The notes under the pieces were generated by a model. That model worked only from the letters and a program-made list of their open reading frames with translations. It ran no database searches and was not told the origin of the DNA. From Lutispora saccharofermentans (lineage in GTDB: Bacteria; Bacillota; Clostridia; Lutisporales; Lutisporaceae), in NCBI RefSeq assembly GCF_024363565.1, contig NZ_JAJEKE010000006.1, positions 62,001 to 126,000 on the forward strand: a stretch of DNA of 64,000 nt, written 5' to 3'. Made by a program: the position numbers and the translations under genes. This document shows positions 35,919 to 45,210 of the stretch, piece by piece (within the stretch, counting starts at the first letter, position 1; each line of letters starts with the position of its first letter).

Positions 35919-37508
35919 TTACTGAAGCCCCTTAGACTCTAAATATTCGTCATAGGTCATCCTTCTGTCGATGAAGCCTTCGGAGGTTATCTCTATCACC
36001 CTATTGGCTATCGTCTGCATGAGCTGATGGTCATGGGATGCAAATAAAATATTGCTCTTATAGTCAGCCAGCCCGTTATTGAGAGCTGTAATGGTCTCCA
36101 GATCCAGATGATTGGTAGGCTGGTCTAAAATAAGCACATTAGCGCCGCTCAGCATCATCTTAGAAAGCATGCAGCGAACCTTTTCTCCGCCGGACAGCAC
36201 CTTTGCCTGCTTTAATGCTTCCTCTCCGGAAAAAAGCATTCTCCCCAAAAAGCCTCTTACATATGTTTCCGTCTGATCTACCGAAAACTGCCTCATCCAA
36301 TCCACCAAGCTCAGATCACATCCATCGAAGAACTCGGAATTTTCTTTAGGAAAATATGATCTGGTTATGGTCAGTCCCCATTTAAATTCTCCTGAATCCG
36401 CTTCCATCTCGCCCATGAGGATTTTAAACAAAGCGGTAATAGCTTTTTCATCCCCCACAAAGGCAATCTTATCATCCTTGTTCACCATAAAGCTTACATT
36501 GTTCAATAAGGTATTTCCTTCTACAGACTTGGTAAGGCCATCAACCTTCAGTATATCATTTCCAACCTCTCTATCCATTCTAAAGCCAACAAAGGGGTAT
36601 CTTCGGGAAGAAGGCTGTATATCTTCCAATGAGATTTTCTCCAAAAGCTTTTTCCTCGATGTAGCCTGCTTCGACTTAGAAGCGTTGGCGCTGAACCTCT
36701 CGATAAAAGCCTGGAGCTCCTTTATTTTCTCTTCCTTTTTCTTGTTCTGGTCCTTTGTCATCTGCAGTGCCAATTGACTGGATTCATACCAGAAATCATA
36801 ATTTCCTACATACAGCTTGATTTTGCCGAAGTCAACATCACACATATGTGTGCATACCTTGTTCAGAAAATGCCTGTCATGGGATACAACGATAACAGTG
36901 CCTTCAAATTCTATCAAGAATTCTTCAAGCCAGTTTATTGCCTTAATATCCAGGTTATTGGTAGGCTCATCCAGGATCAATATCCCGGGCTTTCCAAATA
37001 AAGCTTGAGCCAGCAAAACTTTGATTTTTTCTGCTCCGGTCAGCTCATGCATGTATTTCTCATGAAGCTCAGTCCCCAGGCCCAGGCCTTGGAGGAGTAT
37101 GGAAGCATCCGACTCCGCTTCCCAGCCGTTCAGCTCGGCAAATTCAGCCTCAAGCTCCGCAGCCTTTATGCCGTCTTCATCGGTGAAGTCTGCTTTTGCA
37201 TACAGCACATCCTTCTCCTTCCCTATCTCATAGAGCCTGGCATTTCCCATTATCACAGCCTCAATAACCTTATATTGATCATATTGAAAGTGATCCTGCT
37301 TCAAAACAGACATCCGGCTCTGTGCATCGATTATCACTTCTCCTGTATTCGCCTCTATTTCGCCGGACAGAATCTTGAGGAATGTGGATTTGCCGGCTCC
37401 GTTCGCTCCTATAACCCCATAGCAATTGCCCGGAGTAAATTTAATATTTACATCATCAAAAAGCTTTCTTTCTCCATATCTCAAGCTAACGTTTACTGCG
37501 CTGATCAT
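35919..37508 (-). CDS. ABC-F family ATPase (YkpA/YbiT-like) with one degenerate ATP site
   Basis: 529 aa, two ABC domains without membrane parts; ABC-F proteins act on ribosomes. Domain 1 has Walker A GANGAGKST and Walker B LILDEPTNNLD but signature LTGAEK. Domain 2 has signature LSGGEK, but its P-loop reads VGDEKAITALF (Lys lost) and its Walker B is LILDQPTNHLD (catalytic Glu to Gln). Composite site 1 is therefore intact and site 2 is degenerate in all three motifs. The linker is charged (KKKEEKIKELQAFIERFSAN). It is a single gene; AAAGGGG precedes the ATG. Confidence 0.92.
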   Translation of the reverse strand: MISAVNVSLRYGERKLFDDVNIKFTPGNCYGVIGANGAGKSTFLKILSGEIEANTGEVIIDAQSRMSVLKQDHFQYDQYKVIEAVIMGNARLYEIGKEKDVLYAKADFTDEDGIKAAELEAEFAELNGWEAESDASILLQGLGLGTELHEKYMHELTGAEKIKVLLAQALFGKPGILILDEPTNNLDIKAINWLEEFLIEFEGTVIVVSHDRHFLNKVCTHMCDVDFGKIKLYVGNYDFWYESSQLALQMTKDQNKKKEEKIKELQAFIERFSANASKSKQATSRKKLLEKISLEDIQPSSRRYPFVGFRMDREVGNDILKVDGLTKSVEGNTLLNNVSFMVNKDDKIAFVGDEKAITALFKILMGEMEADSGEFKWGLTITRSYFPKENSEFFDGCDLSLVDWMRQFSVDQTETYVRGFLGRMLFSGEEALKQAKVLSGGEKVRCMLSKMMLSGANVLILDQPTNHLDLETITALNNGLADYKSNILFASHDHQLMQTIANRVIEITSEGFIDRRMTYDEYLESKGLQ

Positions 37509-37689
37509 ATCTAATCCCCTTTATTAATTTTTGCATACTTGGCTATTATATCACAAAATTCCTGTATTGTATCATAAAAAATCACTGCCGGAAATATTGA
37601 AGGCAGCTCGTATTTAAATATCAGAAGCTTCAGAAAGGAATATGATAAAGGAGACAAAAATCAATACAGATTTGTCATATGTTAAAAGA

Positions 37690-39993
37690 TTAGCGGAAAA
37701 ATTCTTTTTCAAATATATATGATTCGGTAGGCTTGCTTATCAAATAGCCTTGAATCTGATCACAGCCCCTATCTTTAAGGAAGATTAACTGCTCTTCCGT
37801 TTCCACACCTTCTGCAGTGGATTTCATATTCATAGTTTTTGCCATGCTTATTATTGTGTTGGCTATAGCCTTTGCGGTTTCATCATCAGATAGATTTTTG
37901 ACGAAAGAACGATCAATCTTTAAGGTATCTATGGGAAACTCCGTTAAATAAGCCATAGATGAATATCCTGTGCCGAAATCATCAATGGCGATGCCAACTC
38001 CCATATCCTTGAGTATTTTCATCTTCTGCAGCTTCTCAGACACCCCGTCCATAGCAGCGGTTTCAGTGATCTCCAGCTGCAGGTAGCCAGGCTCTAAATC
38101 GGTTTCATTGAGAACTTCCCTCACCATATTGACAAAGTTAGGCTGGTCAAATTGAAAAGCCGACACATTGACTGACACGGTTATAGGCTTCTTTCCTTTT
38201 GATTGCCATTCCTTATTTTGCCTGCAGGCCTCCTTTAAGACCCAATTTCCTAAATCGACGATGAATCCGCTTTTTTCTGCTATATCGATGAGATTGGGTA
38301 TGGACATGCCGCCAAATTCCTTATGTCTCCACCTGAGCAACGCTTCAGCTCCTGTTGCTTCTCCGGTCCTGACATCGATAATAGGCTGGTACAGCATATA
38401 CAGTTCATTCTTTTCAATTGAATGATACAGCTCGTTTTCGATATACTGTTCTTCTCTCACTACGTCGTCAATGCTTGAGCTATAAAGATTGTATTTATTT
38501 CCTCCGGCCTTTTTAGCCATAAGCTTGGCCAATGTTGCCTGATGTATCACTTCCGAATACTCGCGCTCCTTATCTGGAATCAGGCTTACGCCTATACTGA
38601 CCTTTATGATAAATTCATATCCTTTGATCCTGATCATTCTGCAGCAATTCTTCCATAGGCTTTCGATGCGCTTTTCCATGGTTTCAGCATCCTTTTCCCA
38701 TATAAGGAATATGAACTCATCGCCAAAAAATCTCCCTAAGGACTCGTCCGGATTTATAAATGCCTTCAGTCTGCGGGATATGATGGAAAGGGCTTCATTT
38801 CCGCCTTCATAACCGATGATGCCGTTTATCTTCTTAAAATCATCTACCGATACAATTCCGACAGCTATTGCTCCAAGCTTGTCTCTCAATAGTTCAACCT
38901 TGCTAGACAATTCTGCCAAAAAACCTATATAGTTATATAAGCCCGTCACTTCGTCTCTGTATGTAAGGTTTTTTATTCTATCAAGCATCAGATTAAAGCT
39001 TTTTCCGGCATCCCCAATTTCATTGGGCAGCCCTTCATCTGCTTTCACGTGCAAATCCCCATCGGCGGCTTGCTCAAAAACCTTTTTCAATTTCATAATC
39101 GGTCTGGTAACCCTGCCGGAATATATATAGTAAAACAATACGATCAATGCAAAGCATATAAAAAATAATGCCAGGATAGTATTCCTTACCTTAGCAACTT
39201 CCCTATAAACCTCATCCTTAGATATTGAGATAATAAAAGTCCAATCCGGCGAGCCTTTTATTTTCTTAAAGAATGCCAGCCTCTTGGAGCCATCGGCATT
39301 ATTGTACTCAACTGTGCCTGATTCTCTGCTCAAAACAGATCGAACGGCTTCCTTATCATCAGATATGTATTCCCGGGCATTATTGCTTGCTACTACCAAG
39401 CCCTCGCTGTTCAATATTAAGCCGTATCCTGTATCACCTAAATTCATCTGTCCGATTATTTTATTTAGGAAATTTACTTCGATAACAATATTGACAAGGC
39501 CTGTAATTTCTTCTCCATCTTTTACGGAATGGGAAATAATGATTATCGGTGTGTCCGGCTCTGCAAAGGGACTGAGAAAGGGCTGAGAAATATGGTGTTC
39601 CTTTTTTTCCACGAATATTTTTTCGTATTGCTCCTGCTGCGATATGTCCACATCAACATCCAGAGTGCTCCAGCCTGTGCCATCCGGCCTGGCTATCGTC
39701 ATATTCCTGATATTGTCACTTATTACAAACTCAGGAAGATACGTTTTTATTTTTTCCAGATCCATTGATTTTATCAAAGAGGCTTGAGAGACCACCTTTA
39801 CCTGATCTACAAATCCGGATAATTCCTTCTCAACTTCCCCGGCTCTGGAATTTGCTATTTCATTATATTGAGCCTTTATTATTTCTGGCAGTTCTTTTAG
39901 TTCTGCATTAGTTGCTAATATTAGAACAGAAAAAAATACTATAGAACCGGCCAGCAGGTAAATAAGCATCTGCCACCTTATGGATTTAAGCAT
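37690..39993 (-). CDS. Cache-HAMP-GGDEF-EAL cyclic-di-GMP signalling protein
   Basis: 767 aa. A transmembrane helix at the N-terminus is followed by an extracellular Cache domain (about 40-270), a second helix, HAMP (about 300-350), GGDEF (about 350-510) and EAL (about 520-765). The GGDEF motif reads RFFGDEF, with the first Gly replaced, so cyclase activity is doubtful. The EAL domain keeps EALLRW, ITETAAMD, AIDDFGTGYSS, LKIDRSF and AEGVETEEQL, so phosphodiesterase activity is likely. It stands alone. Confidence 0.9.
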   Translation of the reverse strand: MLKSIRWQMLIYLLAGSIVFFSVLILATNAELKELPEIIKAQYNEIANSRAGEVEKELSGFVDQVKVVSQASLIKSMDLEKIKTYLPEFVISDNIRNMTIARPDGTGWSTLDVDVDISQQEQYEKIFVEKKEHHISQPFLSPFAEPDTPIIIISHSVKDGEEITGLVNIVIEVNFLNKIIGQMNLGDTGYGLILNSEGLVVASNNAREYISDDKEAVRSVLSRESGTVEYNNADGSKRLAFFKKIKGSPDWTFIISISKDEVYREVAKVRNTILALFFICFALIVLFYYIYSGRVTRPIMKLKKVFEQAADGDLHVKADEGLPNEIGDAGKSFNLMLDRIKNLTYRDEVTGLYNYIGFLAELSSKVELLRDKLGAIAVGIVSVDDFKKINGIIGYEGGNEALSIISRRLKAFINPDESLGRFFGDEFIFLIWEKDAETMEKRIESLWKNCCRMIRIKGYEFIIKVSIGVSLIPDKEREYSEVIHQATLAKLMAKKAGGNKYNLYSSSIDDVVREEQYIENELYHSIEKNELYMLYQPIIDVRTGEATGAEALLRWRHKEFGGMSIPNLIDIAEKSGFIVDLGNWVLKEACRQNKEWQSKGKKPITVSVNVSAFQFDQPNFVNMVREVLNETDLEPGYLQLEITETAAMDGVSEKLQKMKILKDMGVGIAIDDFGTGYSSMAYLTEFPIDTLKIDRSFVKNLSDDETAKAIANTIISMAKTMNMKSTAEGVETEEQLIFLKDRGCDQIQGYLISKPTESYIFEKEFFR

Positions 39994-40147
39994 TTTGTCA
40001 CCTGCAATATATAAATATTATCACTAAATTTTATAAATTTACTGATTACTTTTAGTTTTTTCTACATATTTATCAAAATTCTAACATTATTATAGCAAAT
40101 TCTTCTAACCATTGGTAGTATGATTTATTCACGAATGATCTTTAACT

Positions 40148-41950
40148 TCACATGGCGATGTTCGAAAACTGGCTGGAGTAGAGCCTGTAGTATTTTCCCT
40201 TCTTATCCAGCAGCTCCTTATGACTTCCGCTTTCAACAATCTTACCATCGTCTACAAACATTATGACATCTGCATCTTTTATAGTGCTGAGCCTATGGGC
40301 AATGATAAAGCTGGTGCGGCCTTTCATAAGAGTCAGCATAGCTTCTTGAATCTTTGATTCCGTCCTTGTATCGATGCTGCTGGTGGCTTCATCCAATATC
40401 AGTATCGAAGGGTTCGATAATATGGCTCTTGCTATAGCCAACAGCTGCCTTTCACCCTGGCTGAGGTTGATGCCGCCCTCAGAAAGCTTTGTATCATAGC
40501 CTTTTGGCAATCTTGCTATGAATTGATGTGCATTAGCTACTCTGGCGGCTTCCATGACTTCTTCATCTGTTGCATCTGTCTTCCCGTATCTTATATTCTC
40601 TTTTACGGTATCAGAGAAAAGATATGTGTCCTGCAATACTATTCCAAAGCATTTTCTCAGGCTATCCTTTGTATATTCTTTAATATCCTTGCCGTCTATG
40701 AGTATCTCACCTTCGGTGACCTCATAGAAGCTTGTCAGCAGGTTTACAATCGTTGTCTTGCCTGCGCCCGTGGAACCTACCAGAGCAATGGTGCTCCCCG
40801 GCTTAACGGCAAAGTCTATGTCTTTGAGCACCGGTACGCCGGTTTTATACCCAAAGCTTACATTTTTAAACTCAACCTCTCCCCTCACATCTGCTAAAGT
40901 CTCCGCTCCCTCTTCATCCTTCCGTTCTTCCTTTTCATCCATGATGTCAAACACCCTCTCAGCCCCGGCAACAGCAGATTGAAGGGTATTGAATATATTT
41001 GCAATATCGTTCAATGGCCTTGCAAACTGTCTGGAGTAGCTCAAAAAGCTGGCTATCACTCCGATGGTTATGATGTCCTTTACGGCCAGGACCCCGCCTG
41101 CGGCGGCTACAACAGCAAAACCTATATTATTTATTACATTCATGAGGGGCATGATGTATCCTGACCATATCTGAGCCCTGATCCCCACATTACACAGGCT
41201 TGAATTTATATCATCAAATTCATCAATAATTTTATCTTCCCTGTTAAAGGCTTTAACGACCAAGATCCCCGATATGTTTTCCTCGATATGCCCGTTTAGT
41301 TTGCCCAGAGCCGCTTGCTGCTGTTTAAAAAGCGAGCTTGTTCTTTTAGCTACATTTCTTGTCATAATAAGCACCAAAGGTATGGTGATTATGCTTGCAA
41401 GAGTTAAAACAGGGCTCAAGACCATCATCATGGCAAAAGCACCTGCAATGTTTACTATACTGGACATAAGCTGTATGGTTGACTGGGATATGGTTGTGCT
41501 CACATTTTCTATATCATTGGATAATCTGCTCATTATCTCTCCATGGGTATGAGCATCGAAGAAGGCCACAGGCAGCCTTTGAAGCTTTCTGAAAAGGCTG
41601 TCCCTAAGGGAATAAACCACTCTCTGGGATAGGCCTGCCATGATCCAGCCCTGCATAAACACTATTAAAACATCAGATACATAAATAGCCGTTAAAATAC
41701 CCACGATTGCAGCCAATGTCTTAAAATCAACCCCCATTTTCCCCAAGGACATGGCATCGATAGCTTTGCCTATGAAATAGGGCACCAGCAGCCCAAGGCC
41801 TGAGCTCAACATCACCAGTACAAATATCAGCATCAGCCTTTTTCTTTCTACTCCAAAATACCTCCACAGCCTTTTCATCGTTTCGCTGAAATTCCTGGGC
41901 TTCACCGCCGGCTGTCCATGCCTCCCTCTTATACTCCCAGCTCTAAGCAT
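40148..41950 (-). CDS. Heterodimeric ABC exporter subunit (canonical Walker B, degenerate signature)
   Basis: 600 aa: six membrane helices then an ATPase domain. Walker A GSTGAGKTT, Walker B ILILDEATSSID and H-loop IAHRLST are canonical, but the signature is LSQGE. I chose the ATG at 41950, which overlaps the end of the partner gene by eight bases; the longer frame to 42064 lies inside the partner. The pair resembles BmrCD/TM287-288-type multidrug exporters. Confidence 0.9.
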   Translation of the reverse strand: MLRAGSIRGRHGQPAVKPRNFSETMKRLWRYFGVERKRLMLIFVLVMLSSGLGLLVPYFIGKAIDAMSLGKMGVDFKTLAAIVGILTAIYVSDVLIVFMQGWIMAGLSQRVVYSLRDSLFRKLQRLPVAFFDAHTHGEIMSRLSNDIENVSTTISQSTIQLMSSIVNIAGAFAMMMVLSPVLTLASIITIPLVLIMTRNVAKRTSSLFKQQQAALGKLNGHIEENISGILVVKAFNREDKIIDEFDDINSSLCNVGIRAQIWSGYIMPLMNVINNIGFAVVAAAGGVLAVKDIITIGVIASFLSYSRQFARPLNDIANIFNTLQSAVAGAERVFDIMDEKEERKDEEGAETLADVRGEVEFKNVSFGYKTGVPVLKDIDFAVKPGSTIALVGSTGAGKTTIVNLLTSFYEVTEGEILIDGKDIKEYTKDSLRKCFGIVLQDTYLFSDTVKENIRYGKTDATDEEVMEAARVANAHQFIARLPKGYDTKLSEGGINLSQGERQLLAIARAILSNPSILILDEATSSIDTRTESKIQEAMLTLMKGRTSFIIAHRLSTIKDADVIMFVDDGKIVESGSHKELLDKKGKYYRLYSSQFSNIAM

Positions 41951-43679
41951 ATGCCTGCTCCCTCCTTCCGATCTGCGAGCGGAATATGTCCTGATAGATC
42001 CGGCAGCTTTCCAGCAATTCTTCATGGGTGCCCATGCCTGCAACTGAACCGCTATCCAATACAACTATCCTATCGGCTCCCATAACCGAAGTTATACGCT
42101 GTGCGATCACTATACATGTCGCATCCTGGATATATTCCTTCAACCCTTCTCTGATTTTGGCTTCTGTGGCTGCATCCACAGCACTTGTGCTGTCATCAAG
42201 TATGAGCACCTTGAGTTTTTTTATCAAGGCCCTGGCAATGGAAAGCCTTTGCTTCTGTCCGCCCGAGAGGTTTACACCGCCCTGACCCAGCACGGTTTTG
42301 TACCCTTCCGGGAAAGCTGATATGAACTCATGGGCTTGAGACAGGATTGATGCTTTTTCTACTTCATCCATACCGGCATCATCATTACCCCATTTTATAT
42401 TTTCAAGGATTGTTCCCGTAAAGAGGACGGTCTTTTGAGGGACTATGCCGACAGCCTGCCTCAGTTCCTTGATATCCATGTCCCTCACATCTATTCCGTC
42501 CACTTTTACAGTTCCGGAAGAAACATCATAAAAGCGCGGTATCAAATTGACGAGACTGCTTTTTCCCGAGGCTGTGGGCCCTATTATTCCGATGGTCTCC
42601 CCCGGTAAGCAGGTAAATGATACATTCTTAAGGACAGGCTCGTTATCATTGCCGTCATATGCAAAGGTGACATTTTCAAAATCGATCCGTCCTTTTATCT
42701 CACTTTTCTCCATGCTATGCTCATCGGCCTTCATGGTGCTTTCCTGGGAAAAAACCTCGTCTATACGCTCGGCAGAAGCCTTGGCTCTGATAAACATGTT
42801 GAATACATGGGAAAGCATGACCAGCGAAAACAGTATCTGAGTCATATAGTTTATAAAAGCGATGATCTGGCCCACTTGCATATTGCCGTCGCTGACCCGC
42901 AGGCCTCCGAACCAGAGGATGAGGACAATGCCTGTATTTACCGTAAGCGTTATGGCAGGATTGAACAACGCCATAGCTCGCATCCCCTTGACGGACACAT
43001 CTGTGAGCTGCCTGTTTGCATCTTGAAAACGCTCTACTTCGTAATCGTAGCGGTTGAAAGCCTTTACAACCCTGACCCCTGCAAGATATTCCCTCATAAC
43101 GCTGTTCACGTTGTCCAGCGAGCTTTGTATCCTCCTGAAGAAGGGATAGCTGACGCGCATATTGATAAAGATGATCAATCCTATTATCGGCACTATCCCC
43201 AGAAGCACCACAGCTAAATGCGGATTTATAAGAAATGCCATTATCAGGCTTCCGATACATAAGATGGGCGCCTTGACGAATATCCTCATCATTCCGTGAG
43301 CAAAATTCTGAACCTGAGTTATATCATTGGTCAATCTGGTGATAAGCGAAGCAGTATAGAACTTATCGATGTCACCTAAAGAAAAGCTTTGTATCTTCTT
43401 GAACAGATCTCCCCTGAGCTGGGCTCCGAATTTCTGTGATACTATGCTGGATACGGAATTGCGTCCGACAGCCGCTCCGGCTCCTATTGCCGTAACTAAA
43501 AGCATGACTCCCCCCATGCTGAGCACGTAAGTCATGTCTTTACCGGCTACTCCATGATCCACGATCCTCGACATTATTGTCGGCTGCAGAAGATCACAAA
43601 GAGCTTCTATCGTTAAAAATACCAAAGCTGCCATGAATCTTCTCCAATATATTTTTATATACTTATTTAAAAAGCCCAT
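41943..43679 (-). CDS. Heterodimeric ABC exporter subunit (degenerate Walker B, canonical signature)
   Basis: 578 aa, six helices plus ATPase. Walker A GPTASGKSS and signature LSGGQKQR are canonical. The catalytic Glu is Asp (LILDDSTSAVD) and the switch His is Gln (IAQRITS). Together with the LSQGE of the partner this gives one dead and one live ATP site, as in known heterodimeric exporters. I chose the ATG at 43679 with AGAGGT upstream. The substrate is unknown. Confidence 0.9.
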   Translation of the reverse strand: MGFLNKYIKIYWRRFMAALVFLTIEALCDLLQPTIMSRIVDHGVAGKDMTYVLSMGGVMLLVTAIGAGAAVGRNSVSSIVSQKFGAQLRGDLFKKIQSFSLGDIDKFYTASLITRLTNDITQVQNFAHGMMRIFVKAPILCIGSLIMAFLINPHLAVVLLGIVPIIGLIIFINMRVSYPFFRRIQSSLDNVNSVMREYLAGVRVVKAFNRYDYEVERFQDANRQLTDVSVKGMRAMALFNPAITLTVNTGIVLILWFGGLRVSDGNMQVGQIIAFINYMTQILFSLVMLSHVFNMFIRAKASAERIDEVFSQESTMKADEHSMEKSEIKGRIDFENVTFAYDGNDNEPVLKNVSFTCLPGETIGIIGPTASGKSSLVNLIPRFYDVSSGTVKVDGIDVRDMDIKELRQAVGIVPQKTVLFTGTILENIKWGNDDAGMDEVEKASILSQAHEFISAFPEGYKTVLGQGGVNLSGGQKQRLSIARALIKKLKVLILDDSTSAVDAATEAKIREGLKEYIQDATCIVIAQRITSVMGADRIVVLDSGSVAGMGTHEELLESCRIYQDIFRSQIGRREQAYA

Positions 43680-43703
43680 TTTATTACCTCTATATTTCAT
43701 ACT

Positions 43704-43985
43704 TATATATAACGCATTAAATATTTTACAGCAGTAAATTTATATTAACTGATAAAAGAGTGCATTGTGAAGAAGCTTAGAGTTTGTTAGCGAAGTCAAG
43801 GTGAATTGCGACACAGGAGCAAGAGAAGGTGCCCTGGGGCAATAGGAAAAGTTGCGTCAACTGTTTGAGCCTAAGCGAGTTTTGACGCAACCCTATGCAA
43901 GCTTACAAACTCTTAGTGCCGGAACTCTCGCAATCGTTATCAGTCAATATAAAAAGTTATGTAACGTATTTTTGCAACTTATATA
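43704..43985. repeat. MITE-like repeat, inverted copy upstream of the ABC exporter
   Basis: It begins with TATATATAACGCATTAAATA, then runs as the reverse complement of the 35624 copy through TATATTAACTGAT ... ATCAGTCAATATA. The central GTTGCGTCAA hairpin and the AAGGTGCCCTGGGG stretch are shared. It fills most of the 430-base gap before the next gene. Confidence 0.83.
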
Positions 43986-44059
43986 GCAAGCTTCGCATAT
44001 GCCGCCATACAGTATGATTATAGCAATTTTTTCGGATAGAAAAAAGACTGACTTATAAA

Positions 44060-44096
44060 GCAAAAGATTCTGAGGTGCTCTTTTCCCCAGAACCTT
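44060..44096 (-). terminator. Terminator downstream of the two small membrane-protein genes
   Basis: On the minus strand GGTTCTGGGG pairs with CCTCAGAATC (two G-U pairs), followed by TTTT. Confidence 0.7.
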
Positions 44097-44111
44097 GAAC
44101 TGTTTTTGATT

Positions 44112-44561
44112 TTATACGCTCTTTTTTTTAGATTTGCTCTTCGGCTTGATAAGCTTTATTATCAAAATTCCTGCCCCAATTATTATGATGTTGCCCATCT
44201 TTAACCCCGCATCTCTTTCTAATGCGTTTATCTCCGGCAAAGCTTTTAAATATCTGATGTGAGCGGTGTTCATGTTTGAGCCGGTCACCTTGACATAAAC
44301 AGCATTTCCGATTTTATAAGCAAACCCGTCTATGCTTCTGCCATCGGGAAGATTAAAGGAATAGCTTATAACATATGTGTATCTGTTGGGCACCGGCTCA
44401 TTTCTTTCGCCGCCTTGCCTTCTTATGCCTGTGATGACAGCCCTGTCCTTCACCCCGAAAAATCCAAGATATATATGCATCGAGCCGTATAAAACAAACA
44501 TAATAGCAATAAACAAAACCAATATCTGACCAATTTTTTTATTCGCTTTAATCTTAAACAT
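44112..44561 (-). CDS. DUF3592-like membrane protein
   Basis: 149 aa with membrane helices at about residues 10-32 and 122-138. The domain between them (AVITGIRRQGG ... YTYVISYSFNLPDG) resembles DUF3592, whose function is unknown. It lies four bases after the next gene upstream, so the two form an operon. Confidence 0.65.
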   Translation of the reverse strand: MFKIKANKKIGQILVLFIAIMFVLYGSMHIYLGFFGVKDRAVITGIRRQGGERNEPVPNRYTYVISYSFNLPDGRSIDGFAYKIGNAVYVKVTGSNMNTAHIRYLKALPEINALERDAGLKMGNIIIIGAGILIIKLIKPKSKSKKKSV

Positions 44562-44565
44562 ATGC

Positions 44566-45138
44566 CTACTCTCCGTTCAGGTCTGCCTTGCTCAAAATGA
44601 TGTCTCTAACAAGCTCAAAATTATCATCATTGCAAAACAAAGCTATTCTCTCAGTAAAGCCTCCCTTGACTATTATGGATTTTGACTTTGAATAAATCTT
44701 AACCCGCTTTATTCTTTTCCATTTAACGAATACAGCTTGCCTGGATTGAGCTAAAATGCCTGCTCCTGCCGCAGAGGGCCTGCCTGAAAATATTCCCGTA
44801 AGGACTAGCAAAGCATTTATTATTTTATTCCTCTTGGCCTGTTTTTCCTGAGTATAATTCAAAATTCCTTTGCTGTTTATCACATAACCCGCATCATATT
44901 TGCCGCCATAAATGAGCATGATGAATAGAAATGCCGCAATAAAAAAGATACCTATGAAGATCAACGGATAAGCTATTCCATCGACGAATAAGTCTCCCTC
45001 TGATGCGATCAAAAGCATTATGATCAAAATCCCAAAAGGAATCCCTAATGCTAAGCCCAGCTCCTTCAAAATGATCATATTTTTAAATAAAGGGATCTTG
45101 ATCTCCCAGCGAAGCTCTTCTTCATCCCATCTTTTCAC
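44566..45138 (-). CDS. Membrane protein of unknown function
   Basis: 190 aa with two hydrophobic helices (near residues 25-45 and 58-78) and a C-terminal soluble part that could be PH-like (VKWKRIKRVKIYSKSKSIIV). I chose a GTG at 45138 with GGGGTGA upstream; a TTG at 45162 would add eight residues. It pairs with the DUF3592-like gene downstream. Confidence 0.6.
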   Translation of the reverse strand: MKRWDEEELRWEIKIPLFKNMIILKELGLALGIPFGILIIMLLIASEGDLFVDGIAYPLIFIGIFFIAAFLFIMLIYGGKYDAGYVINSKGILNYTQEKQAKRNKIINALLVLTGIFSGRPSAAGAGILAQSRQAVFVKWKRIKRVKIYSKSKSIIVKGGFTERIALFCNDDNFELVRDIILSKADLNGE

Positions 45139-45210
45139 AGCCTTTTCACCCCGTCCGCTCAAGCAGATATAAATAAGTGGTTAATATATGCCTGGTCATG
45201 ATTCTAAGAT

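Noticed and set aside
42721-43260. 179-codon minus-strand open frame inside the ABC exporter gene
   Set aside because: It is out of frame with a clear transporter subunit and has a biased, domain-free translation.
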